From an uncultured Moheibacter sp. (GTDB taxonomy: Bacteria > Bacteroidota > Bacteroidia > Flavobacteriales > Weeksellaceae), in the NCBI GenBank assembly GCA_937875605.1, contig CALLXZ010000352.1:1-11047 (forward strand): a stretch of DNA of 11,047 bases. Reading direction: 5' to 3'. Shown here in pieces: positions 6,274 to 11,047 of the stretch. The notes below the pieces were generated by a model that made no database searches, had not been told where the DNA came from, and saw nothing but the letters and a program-made list of their open reading frames with translations. Position 1 is the first letter of the stretch. Every line of letters starts with the position of its first letter. Both the position numbers and the translations under genes were made by a program.

Positions 6274-8181
6274 ATGAAAAAGTTGTTTATTATAGGGTGT
6301 TATTTAATTACTTTTGGAGGTTTTGCTCAAAATTTCCAATCGGAAATAGATTCTAATTATCAAAAATATAGGGAAACCATTGAGTCCAATCCTGATTCTG
6401 CTCTTTTTTATATTTTAACTGCTAAAAAGTTCTCCGAAAAAATAAATGACAAAAACTGGACTGCACGAATATTTTATGGTCTTGGTTATGTTTATTATGT
6501 CAAACAAGATTATAAAAAATCACATTCTTATCTGAAAAATGCAATTGTATATGCTAAAGAAGCTGATAATGCTAATATTCTCAGCAAATCATACAATCAG
6601 ATCGGGCAAATTTATTCATCTCAAAATGATTCCAGAAATGCATTAACCAATTACCATAACTCCTTAAAAATTTCGGAACAGAAAGAAGAGTTGGGTGATA
6701 ATACGATAGCTGTTCTATCCAATATAGCCGACCTATATATCCTTCAGGAAGACACTATAAGTGCCAGAAGATACTATCATCAGGCACAAAAAATTGGAGA
6801 AAGGGACGGAAAAAAGTCAAATCTGGCGGTTGTTTATAACAATCTGGCAGTTTCTTATATGAAAACCAACAAGGACAGTACGGAATTTTATTTGACCAAA
6901 GCACTTCAAATCCAAGAAGAAACACATAATTATTATGGACAAATCATGGCACAGATAAATCTGGTTGCTACTTACATGAATTTTCAATCCAAAAAAGATT
7001 ATGATAAATCTCTAAAATACCTACAGGAATCTTTGAAACTGAGTAAAGCGATTGGTAGTGTGGAGGCGGAATATTTCAGTTATTACTATTTGGGGAATTA
7101 TTATGAATATGCCGAGTCGGATTACCAAAAAGCATTGAATTATTATACAGAAGCCTATAATATTTTAAGAAAAGGGTATAAAAATGACTATGCGATAGAG
7201 CTTTATAAAAGTTTATCCAGAATTCATTCTGCTTTAGGAAATTTTGAAGAGGCTTATTCTTTTCAAAGTATTCAGCATAAACTTCAGGACAGCATATTTT
7301 CGATTGAAAAAAACAAACAGTTTCATGAATCTCAAACCAAATTTGATGTAGAACGAAAAAACAGTCAGATTCAATTATTAAATAAAGAAAAAGAAATTCA
7401 AAGAGGACATAAACGTTTGATTTTTATTGGATCTGTATTGTTAATCATCCCACTTCTTTTACTTGCTTTTTTTTACCGGCAGCGGATGAAATATCAGGAA
7501 ACCATTACAGAACAGGACAAATTGATCTTTGAAAAAGAAAAAGAGGCGATCCGTGCACAAAATCTGGTGGAAGGTCAAAACATGGAGAGAGGCAGAATCG
7601 CCAAAGAGCTTCATGACGGTGTGGGTGGAAAATTATCTGCTATCAAAATCAAAATGGATCAGCTCAACACGACCACGATTCATGACTCTGAGCTGGAGCA
7701 ATGCATCAACCAATTACAAGAAGCTGCAAAAGAAATCAGAATTATTTCACACGAACTCAACGAAAATAAAATAGATAAATTAAATTTTGTACATTTATTG
7801 CTTCATTTGGTAAAAGAATATCGATTTTATTTTACCGGTGAAATACATCTGAATATTTTTCCAGAGAAGAAATTTGAGGAAATCGATGGTGTTGAAAAAC
7901 ACTATTTGTACAGAACTATTCAGGAAATTCTATCCAACTGCTTGAAATATGCAGAGGCTGAAAATATTTATATAGACTGCACGTTTGATTCGAACTACAG
8001 GATAATTGTAGAAGATGACGGAATTGGTTTTGACCCCTCAAGTATCAAGAAGGGAATGGGAATCGATAACCTTTATAAACGAATCAACACTTTAAAAGGC
8101 AGTCTACATATCGACTCTGCAATAGGAAGGGGTTCAACTTTTATAATGGAAATTCCGCAGGATGGAGCAGAAAATATTTAG
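6274..8181 (+). CDS. TPR-containing sensor histidine kinase (HisKA_3 / NarX-like)
   Basis: The 635-residue kinase has a signal peptide (residues 1-18, ending Gly-Phe-Ala-Gln) and about seven tetratricopeptide repeats between residues 63 and 340. A charged helical linker follows, then one membrane segment at about 381-400 (Leu-Ile-Phe-Ile-Gly-Ser-Val-Leu-Leu-Ile-Ile-Pro). The dimerisation/phosphoacceptor motif is Lys-Glu-Leu-His-Asp-Gly-Val-Gly-Gly-Lys-Leu-Ser-Ala with His447. The ATPase domain shows an N box with Glu551 and Asn555 (Gln-Glu-Ile-Leu-Ser-Asn-Cys-Leu-Lys-Tyr-Ala), a G1 box (Glu-Asp-Asp-Gly-Ile-Gly-Phe-Asp, 580-587), a G2 box (Gly-Met-Gly-Ile, 594-597) and Gly-Arg-Gly-Ser-Thr-Phe (618-623). 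The TPR part would lie in the periplasm and sense a peptide or protein. The partner regulator gene overlaps by 20 bp. The stimulus is unknown. Confidence 0.93.
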   Translation: MKKLFIIGCYLITFGGFAQNFQSEIDSNYQKYRETIESNPDSALFYILTAKKFSEKINDKNWTARIFYGLGYVYYVKQDYKKSHSYLKNAIVYAKEADNANILSKSYNQIGQIYSSQNDSRNALTNYHNSLKISEQKEELGDNTIAVLSNIADLYILQEDTISARRYYHQAQKIGERDGKKSNLAVVYNNLAVSYMKTNKDSTEFYLTKALQIQEETHNYYGQIMAQINLVATYMNFQSKKDYDKSLKYLQESLKLSKAIGSVEAEYFSYYYLGNYYEYAESDYQKALNYYTEAYNILRKGYKNDYAIELYKSLSRIHSALGNFEEAYSFQSIQHKLQDSIFSIEKNKQFHESQTKFDVERKNSQIQLLNKEKEIQRGHKRLIFIGSVLLIIPLLLLAFFYRQRMKYQETITEQDKLIFEKEKEAIRAQNLVEGQNMERGRIAKELHDGVGGKLSAIKIKMDQLNTTTIHDSELEQCINQLQEAAKEIRIISHELNENKIDKLNFVHLLLHLVKEYRFYFTGEIHLNIFPEKKFEEIDGVEKHYLYRTIQEILSNCLKYAEAENIYIDCTFDSNYRIIVEDDGIGFDPSSIKKGMGIDNLYKRINTLKGSLHIDSAIGRGSTFIMEIPQDGAENI

Positions 8182-8761
8182 AATTGGAATAGTAGATGAT
8201 CATCAATTGATACTGGACGGCTTGCAAAAACTTTTGGCAAGTGTGGATGATTACGAAGTGGTTTTTGCAGAAAACAGTGCGCGAAAAGCATTGGAATTTT
8301 TAGAAAACGATTCGGTTGATCTTGTCATTACAGACGTAGCTATGCCCGATATAAACGGAGCTGAATTTATACAGCGATTAAGACAAGCCCATCCAAAGGT
8401 TAAAATTTTGGTTTTAAGTATGTATAAAACCGATTTAATCCGTGAAGAAGACATAGATGCTTATCTATTGAAAGAATCCTCCAGCGAAATCATACTAAAA
8501 AAGGTAAAAGAGGTTCAGAATCAGAGACCTAAAAGCATTTATGGAGGTTCCGGAGAAAACTATCATAATCTGTCACGCAGAGAACGAGAAATCGTAATTG
8601 AAATCGGAAACGGTCTTTCTTCCGAACAGATTGCCGAAAAATTATTTCTAAGCTATTACACCGTTGAAAGTCATAAAAAAAATATTTACCTCAAACTTAA
8701 TGTCAATACGACTTCTGAATTAATCAAAAAAGCCATGCATCTGGGAATCATTATGAATTAA
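8162..8761 (+). CDS. NarL/LuxR-family response regulator
   Basis: The 199-residue product is the likely partner of the kinase whose gene it overlaps. The receiver domain (about 5-120) has the acidic pair Asp12-Asp13 followed by His-Gln-Leu-Ile, the phosphoacceptor Asp58 in Val-Ile-Thr-Asp-Val-Ala-Met-Pro, Ser86 in Val-Leu-Ser-Met, and Lys104 in Tyr-Leu-Leu-Lys-Glu. The C-terminal GerE-type helix-turn-helix (about 136-195) reads Leu-Ser-Arg-Arg-Glu-Arg-Glu-Ile, then Ser-Glu-Gln-Ile-Ala-Glu-Lys-Leu-Phe-Leu-Ser and Thr-Val-Glu-Ser-His-Lys-Lys-Asn-Ile. All key residues are present, so it should be active. The stop shares four bases with the stop of the convergent thioesterase gene. Confidence 0.95.
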   Translation: MEQKIFRIGIVDDHQLILDGLQKLLASVDDYEVVFAENSARKALEFLENDSVDLVITDVAMPDINGAEFIQRLRQAHPKVKILVLSMYKTDLIREEDIDAYLLKESSSEIILKKVKEVQNQRPKSIYGGSGENYHNLSRREREIVIEIGNGLSSEQIAEKLFLSYYTVESHKKNIYLKLNVNTTSELIKKAMHLGIIMN

Positions 8762-9162
8762 TTCTTATCCGATCTGAAGTCCAATCGGTTCTTTACGAAT
8801 TCAATTTCCTTTTTCCCATGTGGTTTAGGCTTTCCATTTTCATCCAGATTAACCATCGTGATATTTTCCACCCTGATGATTATTTCCTGTGTCATTTTAT
8901 TTCTTACCACCGAACGCAACACCAAAGAACTCTTCCCAAACTTCACCACATCAATCCCGATTTCCACGATGTCGCCCTCTCGCGCAGAACTCATAAAATT
9001 AATCTCTGACATATATTTGGTCACCACATGCGGGTTTTCCAACTGAACAATGGAATAAAGCGCAGCTTCCTCATCTATCCAAGCCAATAAAGTTCCGCCA
9101 AATAAAGTTTTATTCGGATTCAAATCCTGTGGTTTTACCCATTTTCTAGTATGAAATCGCAT
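8758..9162 (-). CDS. Acyl-CoA thioesterase, hotdog fold (YciA/BFIT-like)
   Basis: The 134-residue product hydrolyses acyl-CoA thioesters if typical of its family. The motif Asp-Leu-Asn-Pro-Asn-Lys-Thr-Leu-Phe-Gly-Gly-Thr-Leu-Leu-Ala-Trp-Ile-Asp-Glu-Glu-Ala (13-33) is the hotdog active-site region, with Gly22-Gly23 and acidic Asp30-Glu31-Glu32. Later come Met-Ser-Glu-Ile-Asn-Phe-Met-Ser and Gly-Asp-Ile-Val-Glu-Ile, the usual central strands. One hotdog domain fills the protein; there is no signal peptide. The ATG at 9162 is the first start in frame. The gene lies after a terminator, so it likely has its own promoter, which I could not identify. The chain length of its substrate is not predictable. 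Confidence 0.88.
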   Translation of the reverse strand: MRFHTRKWVKPQDLNPNKTLFGGTLLAWIDEEAALYSIVQLENPHVVTKYMSEINFMSSAREGDIVEIGIDVVKFGKSSLVLRSVVRNKMTQEIIIRVENITMVNLDENGKPKPHGKKEIEFVKNRLDFRSDKN

Positions 9163-9176
9163 GCTATAAAATTAAT

Positions 9177-9214
9177 AAAAAACACCCTTTGATAAAAATC
9201 ATCGGGTGTTTTTT
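9177..9214 (-). terminator. Terminator of the lipoprotein gene
   Basis: AAAAAACACCC (9177-9187) pairs perfectly with GGGTGTTTTTT (9204-9214), with a small inner GAT/ATC pairing in the loop. Read on the minus strand it lies 20 bases after the lipoprotein stop and ends in a run of T. It is symmetrical and would also stop plus-strand transcription. Confidence 0.8.
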
Positions 9215-9234
9215 TAGTTATTGAATGTGAAATT

Positions 9235-9621
9235 TTACCTCGTACAATTTGCCGTCCAAACATCGTTTTCATTCTCCTGATAAACAATCTGAAGTGTGCT
9301 GGCCGTTACACGAATCAACTTAACTTCCGTAGCACCTACATTAATTAAAACTTCTCCGTCCGAGTCAAACTCAACGCCTGAAATCTCAGGAATATCATTG
9401 GAAAATAAAAAATTATAATTATTTCCAACTTTTACTACCTGAACCCAGCCATTATTTTCCTCTGTGTAACTTTCTCCATTTGAATACGTGACACGTCCTT
9501 CATACCTTCCCACAAAAACATCGCTGTCCGCCGGACTATCGTCATCGCTACATGAAACCAAAAAAGATGTTGCTAAAAACAAAACAAACATCCATCCTAA
9601 CATTTTTCCTCTACTTTTCAT
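9235..9621 (-). CDS. Lipoprotein, probably surface-exposed
   Basis: The 128-residue product has a lipoprotein signal peptide with a hydrophobic core and the lipobox Leu-Val-Ser-Cys24. The residues after the acylated Cys are Ser-Asp-Asp-Asp-Ser; acidic Ser-Asp-Asp-Asp just after the Cys is the lipoprotein export signal reported in Bacteroidota for transfer to the outer face of the outer membrane. The mature part (about 100 residues) is rich in short beta-strand patterns (Gly-Arg-Tyr-Glu-Gly-Arg-Val-Thr-Tyr; Val-Val-Lys-Val-Gly), like a small beta-sandwich or lipocalin-like fold. One more Cys lies at 126. I do not recognise a family. It is divergent from the DUF4168-like gene. Confidence 0.75.
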   Translation of the reverse strand: MKSRGKMLGWMFVLFLATSFLVSCSDDDSPADSDVFVGRYEGRVTYSNGESYTEENNGWVQVVKVGNNYNFLFSNDIPEISGVEFDSDGEVLINVGATEVKLIRVTASTLQIVYQENENDVWTANCTR

Positions 9622-9637
9622 CTTTTGATTTTTTAAT

Positions 9638-9645
9638 TAAACGTA
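9638..9645 (-). promoter_or_regulatory. Candidate -7 element of the lipoprotein gene
   Basis: On the minus strand this reads TACGTTTA, one base away from TAnnTTTG, 16 bp before the ATG at 9621. There is no clear -33 element. The rest of the 147-bp divergent gap is AT-rich; apart from the promoter facing the other way I see nothing in it. Confidence 0.25.
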
Positions 9646-9720
9646 ATAGATTTAGAAATAATTGTGCCACATTTATAAATATTTGATTTTCAATTTTTTA
9701 AATAAATATCTTCAAAATTA

Positions 9721-9751
9721 TTTGGCAATATTTTTGAAAATCGTACGTTTG
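9721..9751 (+). promoter_or_regulatory. Promoter of the DUF4168-like gene
   Basis: TTTG (9721-9724), a 19-bp spacer and TACGTTTG (9744-9751) match the Bacteroidota housekeeping promoter TTTG-N19-TAnnTTTG exactly. The ATG follows 17 bp later, leaving a short leader. This is the best promoter match in the window. Confidence 0.7.
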
Positions 9752-9768
9752 AATTAAAATCAATTGAA

Positions 9769-10203
9769 ATGAAAACGATAAAACTTTTAGGGATTTTCTT
9801 GGCACTTTTTTGTTTTACCCAGTTGGGAGCGCAGGAAGTTACAGATTATGATTTACAGAATTTCGCCCGAGCCTATAAAGACATGAATCAACTCAATAAT
9901 AAAGCCCAGAAACAAATGGCAGAAATCATCAAAGATGAAGGTTTAGATCTCGAAACATTTCATGCAATCTGGGAAAGCAAAGATTCTGAATATGAACCGG
10001 ATTTACCCAAAGAAGATTTCAAAAAATTTGATAAGATCCAACCCAAAATCAGTCAAATCCAGGATAAGTTAGAATCTGATGTGACAAAAGCTTACCAAAA
10101 ATACGACCTCAGCAAGCAGGATTACAGCGCCATTGCCGAACGTGTAAAACAAGATCAGATCTTACAAATCAAACTGGAAAGTATTTTGGCTAAAATGAAA
10201 TAG
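9769..10203 (+). CDS. DUF4168-like periplasmic protein
   Basis: The 144-residue product has a signal peptide (Met-Lys-Thr-Ile-Lys-Leu-Leu-Gly-Ile-Phe..., cleavage after Ala21 in Leu-Gly-Ala-Gln-Glu). The mature part is helical and charged. Residues about 26-75 and 100-142 each look like a DUF4168 half: Asp-Leu-Gln-Asn-Phe-Ala-Arg-Ala-Tyr, later Gly-Leu-Asp-Leu-Glu-Thr-Phe-His-Ala-Ile, then Tyr-Asp-Leu-Ser-Lys-Gln-Asp-Tyr-Ser-Ala-Ile-Ala and Val-Lys-Gln-Asp. It has no lipobox and no membrane segment after the signal, so it is probably soluble in the periplasm. Function is unknown for the family. The stop codon lies inside a hairpin shared with the convergent gene. Confidence 0.7.
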   Translation: MKTIKLLGIFLALFCFTQLGAQEVTDYDLQNFARAYKDMNQLNNKAQKQMAEIIKDEGLDLETFHAIWESKDSEYEPDLPKEDFKKFDKIQPKISQIQDKLESDVTKAYQKYDLSKQDYSAIAERVKQDQILQIKLESILAKMK

Positions 10204-10221
10204 AACCAATTTCTATTTCAT
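10195..10221. terminator. Hairpin between convergent genes, possible bidirectional terminator
   Basis: ATGAAATAGAA (10195-10205) and TTCTATTTCAT (10211-10221) form a perfect 11-bp stem with a 5-base loop. The left arm contains the TAG stop of the DUF4168-like gene, and the right arm reaches the last base of the minus-strand gene's stop. No T-tract follows on either side and the stem is AT-rich, so its strength as a terminator is uncertain. Confidence 0.45.
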
Positions 10222-10454
10222 CAAGAAATATCAATCAAGGATTTTAAAGGAATCGAAACGCTTCCTTTTATTTGTATATAATGTTCGGTCAATGTCCAAA
10301 CCGTTGTTTCGATTTTTTTCGGTCCCTGATCGGTTAGAAAAGTAATCGCCGTTTTTGATTTAAACTCATTTCCAAGACGTAACGCTCTTTCTAATTTTTC
10401 TTGCGTTACATTGCTCTCTTTTTTCTCAACAGGAAGAAAGTGATAGTTGATCAC
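10221..10454 (-). CDS. Small conserved-looking protein, 5' end apparently lost to a nonsense codon
   Basis: The open frame gives 77 residues from a GTG at 10454: Met-Ile-Asn-Tyr-His-Phe-Leu-Pro-Val-Glu, then a helical stretch (Leu-Glu-Arg-Ala-Leu-Arg-Leu-Gly-Asn-Glu-Phe-Lys-Ser) and beta strands (Lys-Ile-Glu-Thr-Thr-Val-Trp-Thr-Leu-Thr-Glu). It ends Ile-Pro-Leu-Lys-Ser-Leu-Ile-Asp-Ile-Ser. It has no signal peptide or membrane segment and looks like a small folded cytoplasmic protein; I do not recognise its family. The same frame is open again upstream of a TAG at 10458-10460, to an ATG at 10487. So either the GTG is a true start, or this is the remainder of an 88-codon gene with a nonsense mutation or sequencing error. 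Confidence 0.6.
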   Translation of the reverse strand: MINYHFLPVEKKESNVTQEKLERALRLGNEFKSKTAITFLTDQGPKKIETTVWTLTEHYIQIKGSVSIPLKSLIDIS

Positions 10455-10487
10455 TTCCTATTTTTGGATTAATTCTGCTGCTTCCAT
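10455..10487 (-). other. In-frame 5' extension of the small gene, interrupted by TAG
   Basis: On the minus strand an ATG at 10487 starts nine codons, Met-Glu-Ala-Ala-Glu-Leu-Ile-Gln-Lys. A TAG (10460-10458) follows, then GAA and the GTG of the annotated frame, all in one frame. One base change (TAG from TGG, Trp) would restore a continuous 88-codon gene with an ordinary ATG start. The peptide looks like a normal helical N-terminus, and the best candidate promoter lies just before this ATG. Confidence 0.5.
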
Positions 10488-10506
10488 ATTCCATTTATTT
10501 ACAATC

Positions 10507-10537
10507 TAAAAATACACAAAATTCAATCCAACCTCAA
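10507..10537 (-). promoter_or_regulatory. Candidate promoter of the small gene
   Basis: On the minus strand TTG (10537-10535), a 20-bp spacer and TATTTTTA (10514-10507) resemble the Bacteroidota promoter with one mismatch in the last -7 base. It is placed 19 bp before the ATG at 10487 and 52 bp before the GTG at 10454. Confidence 0.3.
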
Positions 10538-10546
10538 CAAGAATTG

Positions 10547-10566
10547 AAAAAAAACTTTCTGAAAAG
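10547..10566 (-). terminator. Weak terminator candidate after leuS
   Basis: On the minus strand a short CTTT-TCAG-AAAG hairpin (10566-10555) is followed directly by eight T residues (10554-10547), 11 bases after the leuS stop. The stem is only 4 bp, so the call rests mainly on the T-tract and position. Confidence 0.3.
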
Positions 10567-10576
10567 CTAACGCATT

Positions 10577-11047
10577 CTATCCCACTATATTAATGATTTT
10601 TCCCGGAACAATGATCACATTTTTGGGCGTTTTTCCGTCCAATTGTTTGATGGTTCTTTCGTCTGACATCACCGCTTCCTGGATTTGTTCTTTTGTTAAA
10701 TCCATCGGCAATTCCAATTTGAAACGCATTTTCCCGTTGAATGAAACCGGATATTCCTTTGCATCTTCCACCAACCATTTTGCATTAAATTCAGGAAATT
10801 CCGCAAAAGAAATGCTTTCGTTGTGACCTAATTTCTGCCATAATTCCTCCGCAATGTGCGGCGCATAAGGCGATATCAAAACTACCAAAGGTTCCAAAAC
10901 CGCACGTTTGTTACAGTTCAATTTGGTCAATTCATTGACTGCAATCATGAAGTTGGAAACCGAAGTATTGAATGAAAAATTATAAATGTCTTCATCTACT
11001 TTTTTGATGGTTTGGTGCAAAACTTTCATTTCTTCTTTGGTCGGTTC
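10577..11047 (-). CDS. leuS: Leucyl-tRNA synthetase, C-terminal part (5' end outside window)
   Basis: This is the last 156 codons of leucyl-tRNA synthetase, which charges tRNA-Leu with leucine. The frame is open to the right edge (Glu-Pro-Thr-Lys-Glu-Glu before the internal Met at 11029), so the gene continues beyond the window; the full enzyme is about 900 residues. Seen here are the end of the anticodon-binding helical domain (Phe-Asn-Thr-Ser-Val-Ser-Asn-Phe-Met-Ile-Ala-Val-Asn-Glu-Leu), the family motif Leu-Ile-Ser-Pro-Tyr-Ala-Pro-His-Ile-Ala-Glu-Glu-Leu-Trp, and the compact C-terminal domain. It ends Val-Ile-Ile-Val-Pro-Gly-Lys-Ile-Ile-Asn-Ile-Val-Gly, the usual LeuRS end. HIGH and KMSKS motifs lie outside. 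No sign of disruption. Confidence 0.95.
   Translation of the reverse strand, partial: EPTKEEMKVLHQTIKKVDEDIYNFSFNTSVSNFMIAVNELTKLNCNKRAVLEPLVVLISPYAPHIAEELWQKLGHNESISFAEFPEFNAKWLVEDAKEYPVSFNGKMRFKLELPMDLTKEQIQEAVMSDERTIKQLDGKTPKNVIIVPGKIINIVG

Noticed and set aside
6084..6356. A 90-codon plus-strand frame spanning the divergent intergenic region
   Set aside because: It overlaps the secreted protein gene in antisense and the kinase signal peptide in another frame, and shows no motif.
8162..8761. The response regulator as a stand-alone quorum-sensing LuxR protein
   Set aside because: It has a complete receiver domain with Asp58 and Lys104 rather than an autoinducer-binding domain, and overlaps a kinase gene.
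1..11047. Mobile element, prophage or defence island
   Set aside because: I found no transposase, integrase, restriction, toxin-antitoxin or phage gene and no terminal repeats. The tRNA-Gly gene shows no duplicated 3' end nearby that would mark an integration site.

Overview
The window looks like chromosomal DNA from a member of the Bacteroidota, most likely class Flavobacteriia. The evidence is AT-rich sequence, many genes without Shine-Dalgarno sites, -7 promoter elements of the TAnnTTTG type, a predicted type IX secretion cargo protein, a lipoprotein with the flavobacterial Cys-Ser-Asp-Asp-Asp surface-export signature, and signal peptides ending in Ala-Gln. A class II HMG-CoA reductase fits the mevalonate isoprenoid route common in Flavobacteriaceae. 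I cannot name a genus from sequence alone.

Layout. Positions 1-2177 (+) carry the 3' end of an ECF sigma factor gene, a single-pass membrane protein that is probably its anti-sigma partner, and an outer-membrane beta-barrel protein, closed by a strong terminator. Positions 2262-5413 (-) hold HMG-CoA reductase, then a YkgJ-type cysteine-cluster protein 11 bp downstream, then a secreted Ycf48-like protein with a type IX sorting domain. Positions 5562-5634 are tRNA-Gly(TCC), followed by a hairpin-rich non-coding stretch of about 235 bp.

Positions 5870-8761 are a signalling locus. A small secreted protein (-) is divergent from a TPR-containing sensor histidine kinase, whose gene overlaps that of a NarL/LuxR-type response regulator. 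An acyl-CoA thioesterase gene (-) converges on the regulator so tightly that the two stop codons share the bases TTAA. Positions 9235-9621 (-) encode a probable surface lipoprotein, divergent from a DUF4168-like periplasmic protein (9769-10203, +) that has the best promoter in the window.

The right end has a small conserved-looking gene (10221-10454, -) whose natural 5' end seems to be cut by an in-frame TAG. It lies downstream of the C-terminal part of leucyl-tRNA synthetase, which runs off the window.

Most of this is ordinary core and envelope-signalling DNA. I see no mobile element, CRISPR array, phage gene or defence island. The most unusual observations are the apparent nonsense codon in the small gene at 10221-10487, an 11-bp tandem repeat just upstream of the HMG-CoA reductase promoter, and the palindrome between the histidine kinase gene and its divergent secreted neighbour.
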